Shown: in pieces, positions 1 to 8,457 of the stretch
Numbering within the stretch: position 1 is the stretch's first letter
Layout: each line of letters opens with the position of its first letter
Assembly (NCBI GenBank): GCA_022804995.1
Contig: JAAWUC010000001.1
Coordinates: 1-64,000, forward strand
Reading direction: 5' to 3'
Length of the DNA stretch: 64,000 bases
Origin: Oscillospiraceae bacterium
GTDB lineage: Bacteria > Bacillota > Clostridia > Oscillospirales > Oscillospiraceae
Notes under the pieces: generated by a model
What the model was told of the DNA's origin: nothing
The model's input: the letters and a program-made list of their open reading frames with translations, nothing else
Database searches by the model: none
Made by a program: the position numbers and the translations under genes

Positions 1-1323
1 CCCGGCATCTACCCCATCAACGGCGCGGACGAGAACAGCCCCTGCTGCCTGACCGTGGACTTCGCCCTGACCTACTTCCTGGTCTCCGGCGAGATCGAGC
101 GCAGCAAGATGCCCGTGAACCTGCTGATCACCGACGCGTCCGGCATGTCCGTGCTGACCGCCTGGGCCGCCGGCAAGTTCTCCAGCTCCTCCATCAAGAA
201 GTTCTTTGATGAGTTCGATATCAACAACAAAATCAAGAACCGCGCCCTGATCATCCCCGGCAAGGTTGCCGTCATGAAGGGCGAGATCCAGGATAAGCTG
301 CCCGAGTGGAGCGTCATCGTGGGCACCACCGAGGCCGTCCAGCTGGTGAAATACCTGCGGGATGAGGAGTGGAAGAAGAGCTACACAGACAAATCCGCCG
401 CGGCTCCCGCCGCCGGCGCCGCCGCTGCGGAGCCCGCCCCCGCCCCCAAGAAGGTCATTCCCGCGCCCCCCATTGTGGTCACTGGGCCCTACAAGATCGA
501 CGACAAGCCCGTCACCTACAAGGGCCACGACCCCAACGCCCAGACCTTCGTCACCATCGGCGAGCGGATCCACTGTATCTCCCCCGCCATCCGGAAGGCC
601 ATGGACAGCTACGACGAGGCCCCCATCCTCAAGCGTGCCGCCGAGCAGATTGCCGCCGGCGCCACCTACCTGGATGTCAACATCGGGCCTGCGGAGTCCA
701 ACGGCCCCGAGCTCATGCAGTGGGCGGTCCAGCTGCTCCAGCAGAACTTCAACAACGTGCCTCTGGCTCTCGACACCGCCAACCAGAAGGCTATTGAGGC
801 CGGCATCAAGGTCTACAACCGCACCAACGGCAAGCCTATCGTCAACTCCGCCGACGCTGGCAGCCGCATCAGCAACATCGACCTGGCGGCGGCCAACGAC
901 GCCATCGTCATCGCCCTCTGCTCCGCCGACGGCATTGCCAAGGACAACGAGGAGCGCATGATGCACTGCCACAACATGCTGGAGCGGGGCCTGCACCTGG
1001 GCATGGAGTCCGACGATCTGTGGTTTGACCCCCTGTTCCTGGTCATCAAGGGGATGCAGGACAAGCAGATGGATGTGCTCAACGCCATCCGCGCCTTCTC
1101 CGACGAGGGTCTGAAGTCCACCGGCGGTCTGTCCAACAACTCCAACGGTATGCCCAAGCACATCCGTCCTATCATGGACGCGGCGATGATCGGCATGGCC
1201 ATGACCATGGGTCTGACCTCCGCCATCGTGAACCCCTGCGATCTGCGGCTGATGGAGACCATCAAGAGCTGCGATATCATCAAGAACCACAACCTGTACG
1301 CCGACTCCTACCTGGAGATCTGA
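1..1323 (+). CDS. C-terminal part of corrinoid iron-sulfur protein large subunit (AcsC/CdhE-like) fused to methyltetrahydrofolate:corrinoid methyltransferase (AcsE-like); 5' end outside window
   Basis: Frame 1 is open from base 1 (PGIYPINGADENSPCCLTVDFALTYFLVSGEI...). N-terminal part has AcsC C-domain-like blocks (MSVLTAWAAGKF, NRALIIPGKVAVMKGEI, WSVIVGT); an Ala/Pro linker (AAAPAAGAAAAEPAPAPKK) leads to a pterin-binding TIM-barrel region (TIGERIH, LDVNIGPA, LALDTANQKAIEAGI, GLSNNSNGMP). Confidence 0.85.
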   Translation, partial: PGIYPINGADENSPCCLTVDFALTYFLVSGEIERSKMPVNLLITDASGMSVLTAWAAGKFSSSSIKKFFDEFDINNKIKNRALIIPGKVAVMKGEIQDKLPEWSVIVGTTEAVQLVKYLRDEEWKKSYTDKSAAAPAAGAAAAEPAPAPKKVIPAPPIVVTGPYKIDDKPVTYKGHDPNAQTFVTIGERIHCISPAIRKAMDSYDEAPILKRAAEQIAAGATYLDVNIGPAESNGPELMQWAVQLLQQNFNNVPLALDTANQKAIEAGIKVYNRTNGKPIVNSADAGSRISNIDLAAANDAIVIALCSADGIAKDNEERMMHCHNMLERGLHLGMESDDLWFDPLFLVIKGMQDKQMDVLNAIRAFSDEGLKSTGGLSNNSNGMPKHIRPIMDAAMIGMAMTMGLTSAIVNPCDLRLMETIKSCDIIKNHNLYADSYLEI

Positions 1324-1337
1324 GGCTGGTAGGGTTT

Positions 1338-1370
1338 GGGGCGTCCGCTATGCGGACGCCCCTTCTTTTT
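1338..1370 (+). terminator. Rho-independent terminator
   Basis: GGGGCGTCCGC-TAT-GCGGACGCCCC followed by TTCTTTTT, 14 bp after the stop codon. Confidence 0.9.
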
Positions 1371-1392
1371 CCACCGGACAGACGCGCAAACA

Positions 1393-1420
1393 AGCGGGAG
1401 GCGCTCACGCGCCTCCCGCT
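1393..1420 (-). terminator. Probable terminator of the yjfB-like gene
   Basis: 12-bp perfect stem AGCGGGAGGCGC/GCGCCTCCCGCT with 4-nt loop; minus-strand downstream TTGTTTG. Confidence 0.6.
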
Positions 1421-1433
1421 CTTGTCTCCGCTC

Positions 1434-1613
1434 TTAACCGTATACGTCAAAGCCGTACTGGCTGGGGGGTGCTACGGAATCCAGCATCTCAATAAACGCC
1501 TGTGCCTGCGCTTCCATGCTCTCCATGCCCTTTTTCACCATGGCGATGTCATAAGCATTCTGGAACTGCATCTGGCTCATGCTCATGCTGGCGGCAGCAA
1601 TACTGTCCATCAT
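1434..1613 (-). CDS. YjfB-like putative motility protein
   Basis: About 59 aa (MMDSIAAASMSMSQMQFQNAYDIAMVKKGMES...); RBS AAAGGAG upstream; sigma-28-like promoter upstream. Confidence 0.7.
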   Translation of the reverse strand: MMDSIAAASMSMSQMQFQNAYDIAMVKKGMESMEAQAQAFIEMLDSVAPPSQYGFDVYG

Positions 1614-1649
1614 AGGCCCGTTTCTCCTTTCCACCTGTATTCATTGGAA

Positions 1650-1676
1650 ATATCGGCCCTTTTGCCCGCCGGATTA
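1650..1676 (-). promoter_or_regulatory. Sigma-28 (FliA/SigD)-type promoter for the yjfB-like gene
   Basis: Minus strand TAAT-N15-GCCGATAT, close to the consensus TAAA-N15-GCCGATAA. Confidence 0.75.
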
Positions 1677-1698
1677 AGTCTCCCGCCAAAATTTTGGA

Positions 1699-2487
1699 CT
1701 ACTTCAGGTCGATGGAGACAATCTCCCCGGTTTCACTCTTCCGGTAGAGGTGCTGGAGGTTGCTGCTGAGATAGTAGGTGCCCATATAGACGTTGCTCCC
1801 GTCCCGGACATCCTCCAGGTATACGTCCAGCTCCCGGCAGGAGAAGCTGTCCACCAGGACCCAGCCCTGTTTGGGATAGACCGTGTAGTCCCCCATATTG
1901 TCTCCCTCCAGGCCGATGTCCCGTGGCTCCAGACTGTTGAAGAAGTCCATCTGCTCACTCAGGGCGGTGGGCCGGTCCTCCTCCTTCTCCTCCACCTCCG
2001 GCTCCGGCGGGGCCAGGATCTTGCCGTCCGGCTGAGAGATCTGGACGGCCATGGAGTATTCCGACCAGGCCACAATCACCTTGAAGAGCTTCCCCTCCGT
2101 GGTACTGGCCTTGGCCAGAAAGATCTCCCCGAGCAGGGTCTCCACATTCGGCTCCTCCTCCACGCGGTGGTAGCCGGAATCAATAACGGTAAAGCCCTGC
2201 TCCGCGTCCCGCAGCACGTCGATATAGGCTGCGGCCAGCAGCGCCGGGTCCTCGATCTCCTTATAGTGATAGGTGTACTCCGCGAGCCCCGCCTCCAGCG
2301 CCGCGTCGGTGGGCTCGTCGATGGAGGTCAGCAGGGCCTCCCCCTCGTCAATAATGCTGTCCAGGGAAACCACCTGGTCCTCCCCCAACTGGTAGACGGC
2401 TACGCTCTTGTTCTTGCTCCCGCAGCCGGCCAGCACTCCCAAACACATCGCCGCAGCCAGCAGGGCCGCTCCGATTCTATTTTTCAT
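1699..2487 (-). CDS. Putative lipoprotein, unknown function
   Basis: Start at MKNRIGAALLAAAMCLGVLAGCGS (lipobox LAGC), preceded by GTGAGG. Confidence 0.75.
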   Translation of the reverse strand: MKNRIGAALLAAAMCLGVLAGCGSKNKSVAVYQLGEDQVVSLDSIIDEGEALLTSIDEPTDAALEAGLAEYTYHYKEIEDPALLAAAYIDVLRDAEQGFTVIDSGYHRVEEEPNVETLLGEIFLAKASTTEGKLFKVIVAWSEYSMAVQISQPDGKILAPPEPEVEEKEEDRPTALSEQMDFFNSLEPRDIGLEGDNMGDYTVYPKQGWVLVDSFSCRELDVYLEDVRDGSNVYMGTYYLSSNLQHLYRKSETGEIVSIDLK

Positions 2488-2538
2488 TCGCTCTAGCCTC
2501 ACTTTGTCTTTCAATGACGGCCCGGGGGCCGCAGCCGG

Positions 2539-4581
2539 TCACACCCGGCGGATAATAATCCGGTCGTTGTCCCGGAGCTCCTGGGTAAAGGCGGCCTCGC
2601 CGTCGTTCACCAGCAGCTCCACCGGACCGTCCAGTGTCTCGAAGTCGATGCCGGACCGGTCCAGCAGGTCCATCAGATAGTAGGGGGATCCGTCCGCCTT
2701 TCCCGGCAGAATCAGCGCCGCGCCGTTAAGGTAAACCATCAGCCGCCGCCGGAGGGTCCGCTCCGGCTCCGGGGCGGGCACAGGTACCACTGGCTCCTCC
2801 GAGATAACCGGCGCGCTCTTCTCCCCCGGCTCCTCTACCGCCGGGAGTGCCGCAGGCTCTGCGGGCTCCGGCACGGCCTCCGGTTCCAGCGCGGACACCT
2901 GCTCCGGCTCCACCGCCGGTTCGGCCTCCAGCTCCATTTCCGGAATTGACTCTGCCTCCGGAGTAGGCGCCGGCGCGGTCTCCGGCTCCGGATCCAGGGG
3001 GTACTCGGTGGTCACCACATGGTCGCCGCTGCGCAGCTTCCGGTCCAGGGACGCGGCCCGGCCGTTGATGATCACACCGCCGGGGAAATCCGCACCCAGC
3101 AGCTCCCGGGGTGTCCGCTCCGCAGAGGGACCGGCCACAGCGGGGATGAACTCGATGCTGTCCCCGGCGTAGACCAGGGCGGAGGGCCGGGCGTCCTCCC
3201 CATTGAGCCGCAGGGTGCAGGGGGTGGCGCTCTGGCCCCGGAAGGTCATCCGCTTCCCGTCGATGGTAACGCTCAGGCTCTTCCCCGTCCGGCCCAGCAG
3301 GTCGGCAGAGGTATAGCCGTTCATCATCAGAATCTCCAGCAGGGTCAGAGTCCCGCTGCGGAAGAGCTTGGCGGGCTGGCCGTTGAGCATAATGCGGTAG
3401 CTGTCGCTGATAAGCCCCAGCCCGGCGGACACAGCGATGCCCAGAGGCGTGGCGTACTCCGGGTCGTTGAGCTCATACTCCGTGGAAAAGGCGCTCATGT
3501 CAAAGTTGTTCCCCGCCAGGGCCACCCGCTTCTCATCCATCTCCAGCGCCTGGGCCACCAGCTCCTTGAGCCCCAGCAGCTTGCTGCCGCCGCCGGCCAG
3601 GAACATGGCGGAGGGGGGTGCGCCGTTGATGCCCACTACCCGCTGAGCGATCTCCTGGGCCAGATTCTTGGCCGCGCCCTGGAGCACATCCCGCACCTGA
3701 TTCCCCGGCACGCTCTGCTCCAGACCCAGCACATCCCGGTAGGCGATGGTGGGAGCCTCCAGCTCCATCTTCATCCGCTCCGCCGTGGCGAAGGTCACCA
3801 GATAGGCCCGCATCAGCTCCTCGGTAATCTCGTCCCCGGCGGTGGTTGCCATGGTATACCCCACCACCGCGCCATCCCTGCATACGGCAATATCACTGGT
3901 GCCCGCGCCGATGTCCGCCAGCACCAGATTCAGCAGCCGCAGATCCGCCGGAATCACGGCGTTGAGGGCGGCGATAGGCTCCAGGGTCAGGCTGGCCACC
4001 TCCAGCCCCGCCGCCTCCATAACGGTGTACAGGCTCTCCACCACCTCACTGGGCAGGAAGGTCGCTACCACCTCCGCCTCCAGCTGCTGGCCGTTGTGGT
4101 CCTTCAGGGAGGTGAGGGGGTACCGGTCCAGCAGGTAGCTGGAGACAGTATAGCCCACCAGGTAGAACCGCCGCTGGCTGTCCTCCCCCCGGCTGAGCTG
4201 CTCCTCCGCGTCGCTGACCGCGCCGCTCTCCAGCTGGCTGATGAGGTCGCTGTCGATGCGGCTCACCTGGGGCAGGGTCATGGCGTAGCGGCCCTTCTCC
4301 GTCCGCAGGGCCCGGCCGGCGGCGGCTACGCACACCCGCCGGAGCCTGCACCCCAGCTTGGCCTCCACCTTCTCGGTGACGCGCCGGGCCACCCGGGCCA
4401 CCTGCTCGATGTCCTCGATCTGCCCGTCCAGCATGGCCCGCTTGCCGTGCTCCTCCTTCTCGATGGCCAGCACCTCCAAGCGGTCATTCGCCACCCGGCC
4501 CGCCACGCCGATGATGCTGCGGGTGCCGATGTCCAGCGCGAACACCAGCTCCGTATCCTGAACCTTCATTTCCTCCGGCAT
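2539..4581 (-). CDS. FtsA-like actin-fold ATPase with long Pro/Glu-rich linker and C-terminal domain
   Basis: FALDIGTRSIIGVAGR, LRRVCVAAAGRAL, ADIGAGTSDIAVCRDG, FLAGGGSKLLGL are FtsA/actin-family motifs; C-terminal PEPETAPAPTPEAE...-type region; GAGGT RBS before ATG 4581. Confidence 0.8.
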   Translation of the reverse strand: MPEEMKVQDTELVFALDIGTRSIIGVAGRVANDRLEVLAIEKEEHGKRAMLDGQIEDIEQVARVARRVTEKVEAKLGCRLRRVCVAAAGRALRTEKGRYAMTLPQVSRIDSDLISQLESGAVSDAEEQLSRGEDSQRRFYLVGYTVSSYLLDRYPLTSLKDHNGQQLEAEVVATFLPSEVVESLYTVMEAAGLEVASLTLEPIAALNAVIPADLRLLNLVLADIGAGTSDIAVCRDGAVVGYTMATTAGDEITEELMRAYLVTFATAERMKMELEAPTIAYRDVLGLEQSVPGNQVRDVLQGAAKNLAQEIAQRVVGINGAPPSAMFLAGGGSKLLGLKELVAQALEMDEKRVALAGNNFDMSAFSTEYELNDPEYATPLGIAVSAGLGLISDSYRIMLNGQPAKLFRSGTLTLLEILMMNGYTSADLLGRTGKSLSVTIDGKRMTFRGQSATPCTLRLNGEDARPSALVYAGDSIEFIPAVAGPSAERTPRELLGADFPGGVIINGRAASLDRKLRSGDHVVTTEYPLDPEPETAPAPTPEAESIPEMELEAEPAVEPEQVSALEPEAVPEPAEPAALPAVEEPGEKSAPVISEEPVVPVPAPEPERTLRRRLMVYLNGAALILPGKADGSPYYLMDLLDRSGIDFETLDGPVELLVNDGEAAFTQELRDNDRIIIRRV

Positions 4582-4757
4582 ACTTGTTACCTCAGCTTCC
4601 TGTGTTGGTGGACGGAACAGAGAGCCGCCGGGACGGCGCAGGCCGTCCCGGCGGTCCGGCATCAGGCCGTAGCCCGGCCCCGGCGTTCCGCCGGCTCAAG
4701 TAGAGACGGACATATGGCATCCCGGTCTCCCGAGACGCCATATGGCCGCTTCCGCCG

Positions 4758-6587
4758 TTAATACTTGACGTTGGTGAAGGGGTTGTCGCTGCGGCCGCCG
4801 GCCGCGCCGTCGTCGGACCAGCCCTCGCCGCCCCAGCTGTCGCCGCCGGAACCGCCGCCGAAGGAGCTGGCGGAGCCGGTGCTGCTGGAGCCGAAGGAGC
4901 TGGAGCTGCCGCCGAAGCGGCCCTTGTTGCTGATCTTGAACTCGCTCATCAGCTGGTGCATGATGTTCGCCTGGGAGGAGAGCTGCTCGCTGGCGGCGGC
5001 GCACTCCTCGCTGGTGGCGGAGTTGGTCTGCACCACGGCGGAGATCTGGTCGATGCCCTCGGTGATCTGGGCAATAGCGGTGGTCTGATTCTCCACGGCC
5101 TCTGTCACGCTGCCCATCATGGTGACAACGCTGCTGGCCAGCTCGGTGGTCCGGGCCAGGGACTCGGTAACCTTCCCCACCACGTCCGCGCCGTCCCGGA
5201 CGGCGGTGATGGAGTTCTCAATGAGGTCCTTGGTGGCCTTGGCGGCCTCATCGGACTTGCTGGCCAGGTTGCGGACCTCGTCGGCCACAACGGCGAAGCC
5301 CTTGCCGGCGCTGCCGGCCCGAGCGGCCTCCACAGCGGCGTTCAGAGCCAGGATGTTGGTCTGGAAGGCGATATTCTCAATGGTGGCGATAATCTTCCCA
5401 ATCTCCTCGGAGGAGTTGGAGATGTTGGTCATAGCCACGTTGAGCTGCTTGACATACTCGTTGCTGGCGGACACCTGGGCGCCGGCCTCGCTGACGCTGG
5501 ACTGGGCCTCCTCCGCGGCGGAGGCGGTCTGCTTGGCGTTGGTGGAGATGTCGTTGATGGTCGCGGCCAGCTCCTCCACGGCGCTCGCCTGCTCGGTAGC
5601 GCCCTGAGCCAGGGACTGGGAGCTGTTGGACACCTGGTCGGAGCCGGCGGAAACCTGGTCCGCAGACTGGGAGATATTGAAGATGGTGTCGCTCATGCGG
5701 ACCACGAAGGCGTTGACGCTGTCCTGAATGGGCTTGAGGTCGCCGGGGAAGCTGGCGGTCAGCTCCACGTCAAAGTTGCCCTTGGCCATCTGGCCGGTGG
5801 TCTCCGAGATGTCCTGGATAACGCTGTTAAGTACCTTCTGGCTGGTGCGCAGCGCGTCGCACATCTCGCCCAGCTCGTTTTTGCCCGTAAACTCCACGGG
5901 GACAGACAGATTGCCCTGGCTGAAGCCAACCAGCGCGCCCCGCACCTGGGAACTGGGCTCCACAATGCTCCGGATGATCCTGACCGCAATCAGCAGCACG
6001 GCGATAGTCGCCACCACCATGATGGCAATAATAGCCACCAGCCCGATATTGGAATTCATGTTCTGCTGCTTGATGATCTGGGCCTGAGCGTTGGCCAGTG
6101 CCACCGCCGCGTTCTCACCGGCCACAGCGGCGGCGTTCAGCTTGGGCGTGCAGTTGTTGACAATCATGTTGACTGCCTCCTGGCGATTGGTGCCCACAAC
6201 GCTGACAATCTCCCTGGCGTCCGTCTCCCAGGACTTGATAGCGTTGGAGAAAGCATCAAGGGTGCTCCTGTCCTCCAGGGGGAAGACATTCTCCAGCTGG
6301 GCAAACAGCTGGTCCAGCTCCTCCACCTTGCTGGTAACGTTGGAAATACTGCTGGTGTCTCCGGAGAGGGCCGCGTCCCGCAGGTTCCGGGCGGCAATGT
6401 TGTAGTCGATGCGGCAGCTGGCAATCAGCTCTGTGGACTCCACGTAGTGGTCGATGATATCCATATAGGCGCTCTTCTGGGAATTCATCATGACCAGCGC
6501 TGCGACAATGATGATTACGGAAACCAAAATTGTCGTCCCGAAGCCTACGATCAGGCTTTTCCTGATGGACATATTTTTGAAATTCAT
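4758..6587 (-). CDS. Methyl-accepting chemotaxis protein
   Basis: N-terminal TM and four-helix-bundle-like sensor, second TM, HAMP region, signalling hairpin tip ([40 protein letters not shown]), Gly/Ser-rich C-terminal tail. Confidence 0.95.
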   Translation of the reverse strand: MNFKNMSIRKSLIVGFGTTILVSVIIIVAALVMMNSQKSAYMDIIDHYVESTELIASCRIDYNIAARNLRDAALSGDTSSISNVTSKVEELDQLFAQLENVFPLEDRSTLDAFSNAIKSWETDAREIVSVVGTNRQEAVNMIVNNCTPKLNAAAVAGENAAVALANAQAQIIKQQNMNSNIGLVAIIAIMVVATIAVLLIAVRIIRSIVEPSSQVRGALVGFSQGNLSVPVEFTGKNELGEMCDALRTSQKVLNSVIQDISETTGQMAKGNFDVELTASFPGDLKPIQDSVNAFVVRMSDTIFNISQSADQVSAGSDQVSNSSQSLAQGATEQASAVEELAATINDISTNAKQTASAAEEAQSSVSEAGAQVSASNEYVKQLNVAMTNISNSSEEIGKIIATIENIAFQTNILALNAAVEAARAGSAGKGFAVVADEVRNLASKSDEAAKATKDLIENSITAVRDGADVVGKVTESLARTTELASSVVTMMGSVTEAVENQTTAIAQITEGIDQISAVVQTNSATSEECAAASEQLSSQANIMHQLMSEFKISNKGRFGGSSSSFGSSSTGSASSFGGGSGGDSWGGEGWSDDGAAGGRSDNPFTNVKY

Positions 6588-6800
6588 CTGTAGCTTTCCT
6601 CCTATTATTTCCCGCCGGTCGGAGCACCCTCCGCCGCCGGATGTTCTACGATGTCACCTATCCCGTACCATGTCCGTTCCGCTTCCCGGCCCCCCCTCGG
6701 GATGGCCGCGCTGATTGGCGGCGGGGCTGGGGCCCCTCGGATATTTCACATTCTCACCGCCCTGCTTTCAAAAGGATGAAGTTTACAATCTCAGCGCCCG

Positions 6801-7499
6801 CTAAACGATATCGCCGTACTTGCCGTTGCGCACATCCCCCACCAGCTTGCCATCCACCAGGGTCACAACCCGCCGGCGCATGATGTTCACATACTGGCTG
6901 GCGTGGGTAGCCATAACGATGGTGGTGCCCCGGCTGTTGAGCTCGTTGAGCAGGTGCATCAGATCCCAGATGTTGTCGTCGTCCAGGTTGGCCGTCAGCT
7001 CGTCGATGAGCAGAATCGGAGGGCTGCTCACCAGCGCCCGGGCCAGCTCCACCCGCCGGCACTCCCCGATGGAGAGCTCCGCCGGGTACCGGTCCTCCAC
7101 ATCCGGCAGGCCCACGATGCCCAGCGCCTTCTTGGCCGCCTGCTTTCCCCGGCGGCGCATCCCGGTGGCCCCTGCCGTCAGAAGCAGGTTGTCCCGGATG
7201 GTCCGCTTGCGGATCAGCAGGCACTGCTGGTCCACAATGCCAAAGGTTCGGGCCACCCGCACCCGCCAAGGCCCCATCAGACGGCCAATATTGGAGCCGT
7301 TGAGGTAGACCGCCCCGGCGTCCGGCGAGATCTCCCCGCCCATGAGCTTGAGCAGGGTGCTCTTACCCGCGCCGCTGCTGCCGATGAGGAAGACGAACTC
7401 CCCCTGCTCCACCGTCAGGCTCACATCCCGGACAGCGTACTGGGTGCGCTTATCCTGGGTATATCGTTTTGACACATTTTCAAGACGGATCTCTGGCAT
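6801..7499 (-). CDS. FtsE-like ABC transporter ATP-binding protein
   Basis: MPEIRLENVSKRY..., Walker A GSSGAGKST, Walker B ILLIDE, H-loop ATHAS; AAGGAG RBS. Signature is LSIGE rather than LSGGQ. Confidence 0.85.
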   Translation of the reverse strand: MPEIRLENVSKRYTQDKRTQYAVRDVSLTVEQGEFVFLIGSSGAGKSTLLKLMGGEISPDAGAVYLNGSNIGRLMGPWRVRVARTFGIVDQQCLLIRKRTIRDNLLLTAGATGMRRRGKQAAKKALGIVGLPDVEDRYPAELSIGECRRVELARALVSSPPILLIDELTANLDDDNIWDLMHLLNELNSRGTTIVMATHASQYVNIMRRRVVTLVDGKLVGDVRNGKYGDIV

Positions 7500-7636
7500 T
7501 CCGCTGCGGCTCCTTCCGGTTCCCTGGCCGGGAACCGCCATCAGATATCGAACACTTGCCCCGCAAAGCGTCCCTCCTCCGGCACGCCCCACGGACATCT
7601 GCCCCGCCGTATCCGCCGGCGGGACAGATCAGGACT

Positions 7637-8029
7637 TTATTTCTTCTTGTAGAACGACTGGCCGCCCGCCATCCGCAGGCTGATCCGGCGGTCCAGCTCC
7701 ACCACCCGCTCCAGCAGGCGGCGGGTCTTTCCGGCCTGCTCCAGGAAAGTCCGCTCCTGACTGCTCCGGGGCTCCTCCCCTTTCAGCAGGGCCTTTACCC
7801 GCTCCTGGTCCTCCTCGGACAGTGTCCTCCGCCGGTCCTTGAGGGTCTTTTCCGTCTCCTCCAGGCGGAGCAGAGGATCCTGGCGCATGGCGATGATCAT
7901 CCGCACGGCCACCTGGTCGCTGCGGTCCATGCTCTCCCCCAGCTGGCGGGTCAGATCCAACGCCTCCGTCAGGTCGTTGTACTTCCTCCGCTCCAGCACC
8001 GTCAGGTCCATCCACTCCCCCGCGGTCAT
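7637..8029 (-). CDS. FliT-like / small helical flagellar protein downstream of fliS
   Basis: 130-aa helical protein overlapping the fliS stop codon; assigned from position and size only. Confidence 0.5.
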   Translation of the reverse strand: MTAGEWMDLTVLERRKYNDLTEALDLTRQLGESMDRSDQVAVRMIIAMRQDPLLRLEETEKTLKDRRRTLSEEDQERVKALLKGEEPRSSQERTFLEQAGKTRRLLERVVELDRRISLRMAGGQSFYKKK

Positions 8030-8415
8030 ACGGCGCTCTCCCGGCCGGAGCTGCTGTTCTTCTCCGCGTTGTGGAAGGCGTCCCGCAGCTCCGCGAGCAT
8101 TGGCCGGAGCTCCTCGAGCAGCTTGCCGTTCCGGCCGATTTTGATCCGGCCCAGCTGATAGGTGAAATACTCATACATACGGCTCAGATCCCTGCTGATA
8201 GGGTACTGGGGGTCCAGCGTGGCGCTGAGGTAATCCACAATATCACTGCACCGCTCCACCGCCGCCTCAAAGGTAGGATAATCCTCCTTCTCCAGGGCGA
8301 TGGCGGCCATGGTCCCCCGCTTGACCAGCTCGTCGTACAGCAGCAGCAGCAGCTCGCCGGGGGTCATGGAGTTGACAGACTGCTCCTTGTACTGCTGATA
8401 GCCTCTCCTATCCAT
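8026..8415 (-). CDS. fliS: Flagellar export chaperone FliS
   Basis: YQQYKEQSVNSMTPGELLLLLYDELVKRG... is typical FliS; follows fliD. Confidence 0.95.
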   Translation of the reverse strand: MDRRGYQQYKEQSVNSMTPGELLLLLYDELVKRGTMAAIALEKEDYPTFEAAVERCSDIVDYLSATLDPQYPISRDLSRMYEYFTYQLGRIKIGRNGKLLEELRPMLAELRDAFHNAEKNSSSGRESAV

Positions 8416-8457
8416 TTGGATACCGTTCCTTTCTGCGTCTCAGGGGTTTGTGCGGCA

